Source of the DNA: Simiduia sp. 21SJ11W-1
Lineage (GTDB): Bacteria; Pseudomonadota; Gammaproteobacteria; Pseudomonadales; Cellvibrionaceae
NCBI RefSeq assembly: GCF_024138675.1
Contig: NZ_CP090959.1
Location: 1,643,501 to 1,707,500 of the forward strand
Direction: 5' to 3'
Length of the DNA stretch: 64,000 nt
Position numbers and translations under genes: made by a program. Below the pieces are notes generated by a model, which had not been told where the DNA came from, ran no database searches, and saw nothing but the letters and a program-made list of their open reading frames with translations. Below are positions 24,909 to 32,627 of this stretch, one piece after another; within the stretch, counting starts at the first letter, position 1; every line of letters starts with the position of its first letter.

Positions 24909-26380
24909 TGGCTGGGCGTTCCCGGCAGGCGGATTTTAAAGCTGCTGCCCAAGCCCGGTGTCGATTCCACCCCAATAGTGCCGCCGTGGTGTTCGGTAAT
25001 AATAAAATAGGAAACAGAGAGCCCAAGGCCCGTGCCTTCGCCCACTTCTTTGGTGGTAAAAAACGGTTCAAAAATATGCCGCCGCACAGATTCCTGAATA
25101 CCTGGGCCATTGTCGGTTACTTCAATGCAAAACCAGTCGTTTTCTTCAAAGGCATTTAGCGTAATGGTGGGGTTCAGCGGTGGCCCGTATTCCTGCTGCT
25201 GAAAGGCCTGAAAAGCATTGCGCAATAAATTCAAAATCACCTGCTGAATCTCTACCGCAGAGCAGGTGATGGGTGGCAGATCTTGCGCGTAAAGTTTGAC
25301 GATATTGGGCAGCTCGGTATCTTCGCCGGTATCGAGCTGCATGCTGTGAATGGCGAGCTCCAGGGAGTTGTCTAGCAGTTCGGGAATGTGTGTGGGCGCG
25401 TGATCGCGATACTGGTTGCGCGAGAACTCCAGCATATTGCTGACAATGCGCGCCGAGCGTTCGCCGGCTTCGCGAATGTGCTGCAAAAATTTCGGAATTT
25501 CACGCAGCTCCCAATAGCGTCGGGCTTCATCCAGTGAAATGCCGTGCGCGGCGGCCTGCTCTTGGTTCATGGGCAGGTTTGGGTCTAGGCGCCGGGAGAT
25601 ATTTTGTACGTTGTTTAAAATGGCTGCCAGCGGATTGTTGATTTCGTGCGCCATGCCTGCTGCCAGTTCGCCCAGCGACAACATTTTTTCATTTTGAATC
25701 ATCATGGTTTCGACGCGCACCCGCAGGGTGACGTCGTCTATGCGGATAACCGCGCCGCCTAACTCTTCGGCCATCAAGGGGTAGACGGTGATGTCTGAAT
25801 AGCGGCAGTTGCTGCCGGTGCCTTGTTGGATGTTTTCCAGGGTTTGGGGCACTTGGCTGTCTATGGCCATTTCAATGGTGTCAGTGGTGATGGCGATTTC
25901 CGGGTAGATGTCGTCAATGGGCTGGCCCAGCGCTTTGTTCGAGCTGATGCCAATCAGGCGCTCGGCGGCGGCATTCCACAGGGTAATGTGGCCCTGGCGG
26001 CTTACGCCAATGAGCACCGAGGGCATGGAGTTGATAATGGAGTGCAGGTAGTCCTGGGTTTCGCGCAGCAGTTCTTCTGCGATTTCGTGACGGGCCAGGG
26101 CATCGGTGAGTTGGTTGTTGCTGGTGCGCAGCGAATCAGTACGCTCTTCAATGCGCGCTTGCAGTGACGCCTTGGCCTGCTCCAGGCTGTTCTGCGCGCG
26201 CTTGTATTTAACGCGGCTTTTTTGCAGCAGCAGGATCATCACGCCCTGCAGTACAGAGAGGCCCGCAAGCACCCAAAATGCCGTTGAGGCGTGGCCGCCG
26301 GCGTCGGCCTGGGCTGGTTGGCTGAACAGCCAAAGGGCAGGGCATGTGCCCATCAAAAGCTGCATTGCATTGCATTGCAT
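24905..26380 (-). CDS. Orphan PAS-domain sensor histidine kinase
   Basis: A 491-residue kinase. The N-terminus has a hydrophobic segment (about 8-25) and a second one at about 33-53, then a coiled coil (about 58-110) and a PAS domain (about 110-220, SVLIGVSRQGHITLWNAAAERLIG). The HisKA box is GELAAGMAHEINNPLAAI with H245. The ATPase domain has NLLRNAFQAF (N box), DNGPGI (G1), FEPFFTTKEVGEGTGLGLS (F and G2) and the final GLGSSFKIRLP. No response regulator is adjacent. The start is ambiguous because it lies in four tandem ATGCA units; ATG 26380 and 26365 are both in frame. Confidence 0.88.
   Translation of the reverse strand: MQCNAMQLLMGTCPALWLFSQPAQADAGGHASTAFWVLAGLSVLQGVMILLLQKSRVKYKRAQNSLEQAKASLQARIEERTDSLRTSNNQLTDALARHEIAEELLRETQDYLHSIINSMPSVLIGVSRQGHITLWNAAAERLIGISSNKALGQPIDDIYPEIAITTDTIEMAIDSQVPQTLENIQQGTGSNCRYSDITVYPLMAEELGGAVIRIDDVTLRVRVETMMIQNEKMLSLGELAAGMAHEINNPLAAILNNVQNISRRLDPNLPMNQEQAAAHGISLDEARRYWELREIPKFLQHIREAGERSARIVSNMLEFSRNQYRDHAPTHIPELLDNSLELAIHSMQLDTGEDTELPNIVKLYAQDLPPITCSAVEIQQVILNLLRNAFQAFQQQEYGPPLNPTITLNAFEENDWFCIEVTDNGPGIQESVRRHIFEPFFTTKEVGEGTGLGLSVSYFIITEHHGGTIGVESTPGLGSSFKIRLPGTPSH
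26361..26380 (-). repeat. Four tandem ATGCA units at the kinase start codon
   Basis: On the plus strand TGCAT is repeated four times without interruption; read on the minus strand it gives overlapping ATG codons at 26380, 26375, 26370 and 26365. Only the first and last are in frame with the kinase. Confidence 0.85.
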
Positions 26381-26503
26381 GGCGGTGCGGGGCTCCGGTT
26401 CGTGAAGCGGCTATTGTATCGACTTTTGTAGGCCCTGCCAGTTGATCATTTTGTGGCCAAAAAGCGTATATAAATCAAATTGTTAGCTTTTTTTCAAAAG
26501 TCG

Positions 26504-26531
26504 TTGACAGGCCCGGTTAAACGCGTAGAAT
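26504..26531 (+). promoter_or_regulatory. Sigma-70 promoter of tRNA-Val/tRNA-Asp
   Basis: TTGACA (26504-26509), 16-bp spacer, TAGAAT (26526-26531), then a GCGCGG discriminator typical of stable-RNA promoters. tRNA-Val starts 17 bp further on. Confidence 0.75.
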
Positions 26532-26548
26532 GCGCGGCTCTGAACAAC

Positions 26549-26624
26549 GGGTGGTTAGCTCAGTTGGTAGAGCGGCGCCCTTACAAGGCGTAGGTCACAG
26601 GTTCGACCCCTGTACCACCCACCA
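26549..26624 (+). tRNA. tRNA-Val (anticodon TAC)
   Basis: A 76-nt gene. Acceptor GGGTGGT pairs with ACCACCC; the anticodon loop CTTACAA reads TAC; the T-arm is ACAGG-TTCGACC-CCTGT; CCA is encoded. Confidence 0.97.
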
Positions 26625-26671
26625 TATTCAGGCAGCGGTTAACCATGTTAATTGCGCCTACCCGGTTTAGC

Positions 26672-26748
26672 GGACCGGTAGTTCAGTTGGTTAGAATGCC
26701 GGCCTGTCACGCCGGAGGTCGCGGGTTCGAGTCCCGTCCGGTCCGCCA
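26672..26748 (+). tRNA. tRNA-Asp (anticodon GTC)
   Basis: A 77-nt gene. Acceptor GGACCGG pairs with CCGGTCC; the anticodon loop CTGTCAC reads GTC; discriminator G and CCA are encoded. It is the second gene of the Val-Asp pair. Confidence 0.97.
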
Positions 26749-26773
26749 TTATTTGACTAGCCTCTAGTCTTAC

Positions 26774-26802
26774 AAAAAAGCCCCGATTTTCGGGGCTTTT
26801 TT
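26774..26802 (+). terminator. Rho-independent terminator of the Val-Asp tRNA operon
   Basis: GCCCCG (26780-26785), loop ATTTT, CGGGGC (26791-26796), with an A-run on the left and TTTTTT on the right. Confidence 0.92.
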
Positions 26803-27020
26803 GTGCCTGCCTGTTTTCACCATCAGCCCTTTCTTACCAAATCATAGGGTTTTTGATCCATTTGGCCGCTGTTGCGTACACACTCGGGCGTTTTCGCAGT
26901 TTGTGACTATACTCAGGCCTTCGGTATTCATTGTGGGCGGTGTCACCTGTTCGTCATCAATGGGTTATAGGCTTTATGGGAGCGCACAAATTACCTGGCG
27001 CCATAAAAAGGATGAGAGTT

Positions 27021-27107
27021 ATGCAAGATTATGTAGAAGAGTTGCTCGAACTGTTGTCGGAAGACGACTACGAAGATGCCTGGGTGAGCGAATCCATCGA
27101 TTTCTAG
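27021..27107 (+). CDS. Possible small acidic protein (28 residues)
   Basis: A short open frame from ATG 27021 to TAG 27107. AAAAAGG at 27005-27011 lies 9 bases upstream; another in-frame ATG at 27012 is too close to that site. The peptide starts MQDYVEELLELLSEDD and ends in SIDF. It holds 11 Asp/Glu and no Lys or Arg, and its first half could form an acidic amphipathic helix. It sits between two terminators, after the tRNA operon and before the coiled-coil gene, so it would be its own transcript. I do not recognise a family; a chance ORF cannot be excluded. Confidence 0.4.
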   Translation: MQDYVEELLELLSEDDYEDAWVSESIDF

Positions 27108-27221
27108 TCATTTAGCGCTAGCTCGCCCGCGGCCGGCCGGTCATCAATCTGGCGAATCCATCACACCGCAAGTCTGCGTTGTCGATCATACTTACAGCCT
27201 CTATAGTTAATCAGAATATTT

Positions 27222-27256
27222 GCCCTGGCCATGACGGCTGGCGGCAGGGCTTTTTT
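27222..27256 (+). terminator. Rho-independent terminator before the coiled-coil gene
   Basis: GCCCTG (27222-27227) pairs with CAGGGC (27245-27250) and TTTTTT follows (27251-27256). It would end transcription from the small acidic ORF. It lies only 20 bp before the next ATG, so attenuation of that gene is also possible. Confidence 0.6.
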
Positions 27257-27276
27257 GCCTGTTTGGGAAGTTTGGT

Positions 27277-28614
27277 ATGCCGTTAGATGTCAATGAGCTG
27301 GCAGAAGCCATCTACGTTTATGAAGGAAATCGCATTATTCGGGAGATGTTATACCCCGAATTTGAGGCGATTCTGGACGGCTATGTTCCCATCCCCGAGT
27401 TTGCAGGCAAGCAAATTCGGGCGGTTTATGTGCGCATTAACAGCCATTTGTTTGTTAAGGCGGCGGTGTTTTTCCTCATTGAGTTTGATACCGAAGGCTT
27501 TCCAGACAGGCGCTGGAACGTGCCGCTGGGCCAGCTGGCAGATTCCGCCACCAATGGCCCGGATTTAGGCGCCGGTGCCATTCGCCTTGCCTGTGCCTCC
27601 CAGTGCCCCATTGAGTGGCACCAGCCGCGCATGTGGGATCCGAGTGTTGCCACGGGCAAGAACAACTTCGCACTGCTGAAGAAATACGTTAAGGCCAATA
27701 AGCTGGGGTTGATTTGGCGCCAGTCTGCCGAGGTGCCGCAGGCAGTGCCAAGTCACGCCGTAGACACCGCGTCTGCGCGCGCGCTCAAGGCCAAATTTGA
27801 AACCGAGGCGCGCACCCATGTGGCCCAGCTGCTGAAAGAGCAGCGTTTTAAAATGAGTGTGCAGCGCAACCAGTTCCAGCAGCAGGTTGATAGCCTCAAG
27901 CAAGAGCATCAAAGCCGCTTGGCGCGCTACCAGGAAGCGTTGGCCGAGCGCGAGAAAGAGTTGGTTGCCTTGCATGGCGCCAACCAGCAGTTAAAAGAAA
28001 AGATGGATGCCCAGATGTCAAAAATGGCGGGTATTCGCGAATATTTTGAACACAAGCTCAAATCGGCACAGGCCGGTGAGCAGGAGAGCGTCCAATCGCT
28101 GCGCGAGCAATACGAGCTTGAGATGCAAATGAAGCTCGAGGCCGCCACCTCCGATTTGCAGGATATGATTCAAATGCGCGATATGGAGCTTCTCTATCGC
28201 AACGAACAAGAGGCGAGCCTCAACGAAGAAATTGCCCGCCTGCGCGCCGAAGTGCAGAGTTTGATGGGCAATTCAGGCGATGAGATTCTCGAGCGCCTGC
28301 AGCAGTACGGCATAAATTTTGTAGCCTACCAACCGGGCGCGGGGCACATCACCATTCCCGTGGCAGAGCTTACCGAATACACAGAAAACCCGCAGGATTA
28401 CGCTGCCAAAAAGTGTGGCCTGACCCCCAGCCAATACCAAAGCTGGCTGGCCCACTACAACAACCCCAGCTGCTGCGCCCTCAAGGCTGATGGCAGTGTT
28501 TGTGGCGCGCACATTGAGCGCGTACACAACCCCAACGATTTTCACCCGGGCGAAAATGACCGCTGCGCTGAACATCGCACGCCTGTTGCCCGGCAATTTG
28601 CGGTGCTTTCCTGA
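27277..28614 (+). CDS. Coiled-coil protein with C-terminal Cys/His cluster, unknown function
   Basis: A 445-residue protein with no signal peptide or membrane segment. The N-terminal about 150 residues form a globular domain (FAGKQIRAVYVRI, FFLIEFDTEGFPDRRWNVPL). Residues about 165-345 are a long Glu/Gln/Lys/Arg-rich coiled coil. The C-terminal about 90 residues contain a Cys/His cluster, NNPSCCALK, DGSVCGAHIERVHNP and NDRCAEHRTP, that could bind zinc. The layout suggests a cytosolic structural or scaffold protein. The next gene (a PLP enzyme) begins 11 bp after its stop, so they may be co-transcribed. No function can be assigned. Confidence 0.75.
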   Translation: MPLDVNELAEAIYVYEGNRIIREMLYPEFEAILDGYVPIPEFAGKQIRAVYVRINSHLFVKAAVFFLIEFDTEGFPDRRWNVPLGQLADSATNGPDLGAGAIRLACASQCPIEWHQPRMWDPSVATGKNNFALLKKYVKANKLGLIWRQSAEVPQAVPSHAVDTASARALKAKFETEARTHVAQLLKEQRFKMSVQRNQFQQQVDSLKQEHQSRLARYQEALAEREKELVALHGANQQLKEKMDAQMSKMAGIREYFEHKLKSAQAGEQESVQSLREQYELEMQMKLEAATSDLQDMIQMRDMELLYRNEQEASLNEEIARLRAEVQSLMGNSGDEILERLQQYGINFVAYQPGAGHITIPVAELTEYTENPQDYAAKKCGLTPSQYQSWLAHYNNPSCCALKADGSVCGAHIERVHNPNDFHPGENDRCAEHRTPVARQFAVLS

Positions 28615-28625
28615 GCATAGCGCCT

Positions 28626-29555
28626 ATGTTGCTGCCCGATTTAGCCCGCGTTGCAGCGCAAGTTCCCTTAGAGCGGCTGCACTGGCAGCCCATGGCCGAG
28701 CAGGGGCTTGAGTGCTGGATACGGCGCGATGATTTACTGCCCGCATGGTGCCAGGGCAACAAATTCTACAAGCTCTATTACAACCTGTTGCAGGCCCCCG
28801 AGGGTGTGCCGCTGGTGAGCTTCGGCGGCGCCTTTTCAAACCATTTATACGCTCTTGCAATGGCCTGCCAGGCGCTGGAGCGCCAAGCTATAGGCATAGT
28901 GCGCGGTGAGCGGCAGGCGCGTCTTTCCCCCACGCTCGAAGACGCAGAGGCTGCGGGCATGCAGCTTGTTTTCGTCTCAAGGCAGGCCTACCGCACGCTG
29001 TGTGCACTTGAAGGCCGGGCATTAATGCAGGCAGTGGCCGAGCAATTGGGGGCGGGCGAGTATTGTGTTATTCCCGAAGGTGGCGCCAATGCCCTGGGGA
29101 TGCGCGGCTGTGAGGTGCTTGGGCAAGATATCGCCAGGCGCGGCGAGTTTACCGAGGTGTGCCTGGCCGCCGGCACTGCCACTACCCTTGCGGGCGTGGC
29201 GAAGGGCTTAGGCCAAGCCGGACGCGTGGCCGGGGTGTCTGTATTGGGGCCCTTAAAGGCCGGCAGCCTGCCGCTCGCGGCCCGGGTGTGCGGGTTGCTT
29301 GGCGAGCCGCAACTGCAAAACTGGCAGTTGCTCGAAGGCATGGCGCCCGGGCGCTATGGCCAGTGCACTGAAGCCTTGGCGGCCTTCATGGCAGATTTTT
29401 TTGAGGATACTGGGGTGCAGCTTGATCATGTGTATACTGCCAAGCTGTTTTGGGTATTACAGCATCTGGCAGAAGCTGGGCGCTGGCCGCGCGGTAGCCG
29501 GGTGTTGGCCATTCACACCGGTGGTTTACAGGGTTTGCGCGGGTTGGAACTTTAA
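28626..29555 (+). CDS. PLP-dependent ACC deaminase/D-cysteine desulfhydrase-like enzyme
   Basis: A 309-residue fold-type-II PLP enzyme. IRRDDLLPAWCQGNKFYKL contains the predicted Schiff-base Lys46 in the GNK motif, FGGAFSNHLYALA is the substrate/phosphate-binding loop, IPEGGANALGMRG follows, and the C-terminus has LAIHTGG. The family includes 1-aminocyclopropane-1-carboxylate deaminase and D-cysteine desulfhydrase. The usual ACC-deaminase residues cannot be confirmed here, so D-cysteine desulfhydrase-like activity is the safer guess. It lies 11 bp after the coiled-coil gene and 14 bp before the cNMP/rhodanese gene. Confidence 0.85.
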   Translation: MLLPDLARVAAQVPLERLHWQPMAEQGLECWIRRDDLLPAWCQGNKFYKLYYNLLQAPEGVPLVSFGGAFSNHLYALAMACQALERQAIGIVRGERQARLSPTLEDAEAAGMQLVFVSRQAYRTLCALEGRALMQAVAEQLGAGEYCVIPEGGANALGMRGCEVLGQDIARRGEFTEVCLAAGTATTLAGVAKGLGQAGRVAGVSVLGPLKAGSLPLAARVCGLLGEPQLQNWQLLEGMAPGRYGQCTEALAAFMADFFEDTGVQLDHVYTAKLFWVLQHLAEAGRWPRGSRVLAIHTGGLQGLRGLEL

Positions 29556-29569
29556 AGGGTAAAAGCACA

Positions 29570-30700
29570 ATGGATGCGGCGATGTCTACAGACAGCAAGG
29601 GTTTGGATTTTGGGTGGGTGCGCACGCTGGTGCCGCTCAAGGCCATGGGTGATGCACACCTGCAGGAGCTTTTGCAGCACTGCCCTGAGCAGATGGTGTT
29701 CAAGGGCCAATCGCTATTTGAGGCCGGTAGTTTTGATCGCCAACATATCTACCTATTGCATGGCGATGTGGAGTTTTCCCACCCCAATGGCGTTACGGAA
29801 ATTATCAAGGGCCGCAGCAGCCTGTTCCCTTTGGTGCCCATACAGCCGAGGCCCTGCACCGCCACTGCGCTCACCGATTGCAGTGTATTGCGCGTTAACA
29901 GCGAGCAGCTCGATAAATTGCTTACCTGGAGCCAGGTAGCAGAGTATTTGAAAATTGATACCGCCTATCAGCCAGAGCTGGATGAAGATGTGGATTGGAT
30001 GCTCACCATCTTAAAATCCAACCTGTTTTTCAAGGTGCCGCCCACCAACATTGGCGAAATCTTCAGCCGCTTGAAGCCCCGTGTAGTGGAGCAGGGCGAG
30101 GTAATTTTGCGCCAGGGTGAAGTGGGTGATGGTTGCTACTTTATCAAAGAGGGCACCGCTGAAGTGTTGCGCTCGAAAGATGGTATTCAAAAGCCGCTGC
30201 ACCTTGCCGATATTGGCGCTGGGCGCTGTTTTGGTGAAGACGCGCTGGTGAATGAAACCGTACGCAACGCCACCGTGCGCATGACCAGCGACGGTGTGCT
30301 GATGGTGATGGATAAACAGGATTTCATTCGCCTGCTCAAAGAGCCAAAGGTAAACAGCCTGCCTCTGACGGCGCTGGGTAACGTGCAAGAGCAGGCGGTA
30401 CTTATTGATGTGCGCACTGAAGATGAATACGCCATGGGCCATTTGCCCCAGGCGGTGAATATTCCTGTGAGCCTGTTGCGGTTGAAAACCCGTATGCTCG
30501 ATAAAGCGCAAGAGTATGTGCTTTATTGTGATACCGGCAGGCGCTCAAACGCCGCCACCTATTTATTGCAAAAGCTGGGGTATCACGTGAGCTATCTGGA
30601 TCGCGGGGTAAACCAAGACCCTAACTTGCGCCTGCAATTACTTAAGGCTGGCGATGATTACTTGCTGCGCGGCGGTAAAGCCGAGCGGGTAGACGCATAG
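29570..30700 (+). CDS. Double cNMP-binding domain protein with C-terminal rhodanese domain
   Basis: A 376-residue cytosolic protein. The first cyclic-nucleotide-type beta-roll (about 18-120, LLQHCPEQMVFKGQSLFEAG) is degenerate. The second (about 148-265) is better conserved, with EVILRQGEVGDGCYFIKEGTAEVLR and GRCFGEDALVNETVRNATVRM, close to the phosphate-binding cassette. A rhodanese domain (about 280-365) follows with DVRTEDEYAMGHLPQAVNIP and the active-site loop CDTGRRSNA (Cys320). It may sense a cyclic nucleotide to control sulfur or redox chemistry. It has no DNA-binding domain, unlike CRP. Its 3' end overlaps the convergent DUF1853 gene by 43 bp. Confidence 0.85.
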   Translation: MDAAMSTDSKGLDFGWVRTLVPLKAMGDAHLQELLQHCPEQMVFKGQSLFEAGSFDRQHIYLLHGDVEFSHPNGVTEIIKGRSSLFPLVPIQPRPCTATALTDCSVLRVNSEQLDKLLTWSQVAEYLKIDTAYQPELDEDVDWMLTILKSNLFFKVPPTNIGEIFSRLKPRVVEQGEVILRQGEVGDGCYFIKEGTAEVLRSKDGIQKPLHLADIGAGRCFGEDALVNETVRNATVRMTSDGVLMVMDKQDFIRLLKEPKVNSLPLTALGNVQEQAVLIDVRTEDEYAMGHLPQAVNIPVSLLRLKTRMLDKAQEYVLYCDTGRRSNAATYLLQKLGYHVSYLDRGVNQDPNLRLQLLKAGDDYLLRGGKAERVDA

Positions 30701-31635
30701 GGCCAGTTATCGGCCACCAGCATGCGGCGCTGGCCCTCACACCAATTGCCCGATTCCAAATAAACCCCGGCCACCAGCAGTGGCTGGGGTTTTTCTATTT
30801 GGCTGTGGCGGCCGAGAATGGCGGCAAATGCCTTGCTATCTAGCAGTAAGGGCTGTGTAAGCTGCGCTGGCGGCCAGTGCCCAAGCGCGTCTGCCCGCAG
30901 GCATTCGCGGGCCCCAATGCAAGCGCCCGATAACCAGTACTGCCGCGGCAATATCAGCCATTGATCGTAATCCTGCCCATTGCATTGCGAAACATGTTGC
31001 CAGCGCCCGCGCAGGTGGCCGGGGTTGATCATGGGGTGTTGTGGCAGCTTTTGCGCATTGAGGGCATTGCTTTCGTCTGCATAAAACAGCCAACCCTGTA
31101 CCAGCGCCTGGCTTTGCCAGTTGGCCTCTGTGCGGGCGGGTAAGCGTTTTGCTGCCAGCCAGTGATCAATGTGGGCTTGTGCCTGCGGCTGCTGGGCCAG
31201 GGGCAGCTGGTGGCCTAAAAGCCGTTCGGTTTTGATATCCAGCCGGTCTATGGCATTGGGGCCAATAAAGTGTGCCAGAGAATCGCCTGTGTGCTGGCAG
31301 AGGTAGAGCTTGGCTGCAAGCTCGGTATGCACGTAGGTGTTGTTCTGGGCATCGTAGTGCAGTAAATCCAGTGCCCCCAGTGTGCGGCCCTGCTCGCTGA
31401 TTTGCCGGTTGACGGCCACAGGCGTCCAGCCGAGCCTTTGGCTTAGCAGGTGTTCCCACAGCTGTTCGTAATAGTGCCCCAGCCGTGGTGCCGGTTCGAA
31501 GTTTGCCCGCGCTGCTTGCGGGTATTGTGCAAGGCGTGCTTGCAGGCTGTTCAGGTAATCGAAGGCGGGCCCGCGCAAGAGTGAGGGCGCGTGCATGCAC
31601 CAAGTGAGATCTTGCGAAATTTGCCGGTAGTCCAT
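30658..31635 (-). CDS. DUF1853 family protein
   Basis: A 325-residue cytosolic protein. ANFEPAPRLGHYYEQLWEHLL and GALDLLHYDAQNNTYVHTELAAKLYL match the DUF1853 family; the Asp and the Glu/Lys of this stretch recall a PD-(D/E)XK nuclease-like core. Trp-rich WLFYADE and a Cys-containing tail follow. The function of the family is unknown to me. Its 3' end overlaps the cNMP/rhodanese gene on the opposite strand by 43 bp. It is divergent from nadK with a 90-bp gap. Confidence 0.8.
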   Translation of the reverse strand: MDYRQISQDLTWCMHAPSLLRGPAFDYLNSLQARLAQYPQAARANFEPAPRLGHYYEQLWEHLLSQRLGWTPVAVNRQISEQGRTLGALDLLHYDAQNNTYVHTELAAKLYLCQHTGDSLAHFIGPNAIDRLDIKTERLLGHQLPLAQQPQAQAHIDHWLAAKRLPARTEANWQSQALVQGWLFYADESNALNAQKLPQHPMINPGHLRGRWQHVSQCNGQDYDQWLILPRQYWLSGACIGARECLRADALGHWPPAQLTQPLLLDSKAFAAILGRHSQIEKPQPLLVAGVYLESGNWCEGQRRMLVADNWPYASTRSALPPRSK

Positions 31636-31725
31636 TGTCTTCCCGCGTGTGCCTTAGGATGAGGCCATGTTAAATGACGCATCAGACGTTATACTGTCCT
31701 GCCCTAAGAGCAGAGTGTCAATAAC

Positions 31726-32607
31726 ATGGCAGAGTTTTCCACGGTTGGATTAATTGGTCGATTGGGCGGCGATCGCGCCGTGTACACCTTGAAGCGGCTA
31801 ATCAAATTCCTGGAGCGCGAAAATAAGCACGTTTTGCTAGACGACACGCTCACGCGGGATTTTCCGGGCCATAACTGTGAAGTGGCCAACCGCGAAACCT
31901 TGGGTCAGCGCTGTGACCTGGTAATTGTGGTGGGTGGCGACGGCAGCCTGCTGGGGGCGGCGCGCTCGCTGGCCAAGCACAAGGTGCCCTTGCTGGGCGT
32001 TAACCGTGGCCGGCTCGGGTTTTTAACCGACATCACACCCGATGAAATTGAAGAGAAAACCGCCGAAGTGTTGGCCGGTAAATTCATGATGGAGTCGCGT
32101 TTTTTGCTGGATATGGCCGTTACCCGCAACGGTAAAGCCGTGGGGCAGGGCGACGCACTTAACGATGTGGTGCTGCACCCGGGTCAATTTATCCGCATGA
32201 TCGAATTTGAGCTCTATATCGATGGCCAGTTTGTGTATAGCCAGCGCTCAGATGGGCTTATTATTTCCACGCCCACCGGTTCTACGGCCTATGCTCTTAG
32301 TGGTGGTGGGCCCATCATGCACCCGAGGCTCGAGGCGATTGTACTGGTGCCCATGAACCCCCACACCCTATCCAGCCGCCCCATTGTGGTAGACGGCAAT
32401 AGCGAAATTAAAATTTTGGTGGGCGAGCACAACACCACCTCGCCACACGTAACCTGTGACGGCCAAACCCATGTGGTTGCCGAACCCGGCGATGAAATTC
32501 ACGTGCACAAAAAGCCCCACCGGTTGCAGTTGATTCACCCGCTGAATCACAACTTTTACGAAACCTGCCGCACCAAGTTGGGGTGGGGCAGTCACCTGGT
32601 AGACTGA
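31726..32607 (+). CDS. nadK: NAD kinase
   Basis: A 293-residue enzyme that phosphorylates NAD to NADP. The diagnostic GGDGS lies at 70-74 (VVGGDGSLLGAAR), followed by GVNRGRLGFLTD, the NAD-binding NDVVLHPG and the SDGLIISTPTGSTAYALSGGGPI motif, and PHTLSSRPIVV. Length matches NadK of E. coli (292). It is the first of six co-directional genes ending with pepN, and 20 bp separate it from the phosphoesterase gene. Confidence 0.96.
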   Translation: MAEFSTVGLIGRLGGDRAVYTLKRLIKFLERENKHVLLDDTLTRDFPGHNCEVANRETLGQRCDLVIVVGGDGSLLGAARSLAKHKVPLLGVNRGRLGFLTDITPDEIEEKTAEVLAGKFMMESRFLLDMAVTRNGKAVGQGDALNDVVLHPGQFIRMIEFELYIDGQFVYSQRSDGLIISTPTGSTAYALSGGGPIMHPRLEAIVLVPMNPHTLSSRPIVVDGNSEIKILVGEHNTTSPHVTCDGQTHVVAEPGDEIHVHKKPHRLQLIHPLNHNFYETCRTKLGWGSHLVD

Positions 32608-32627
32608 CGAAGTATTGAGGTTCACCA

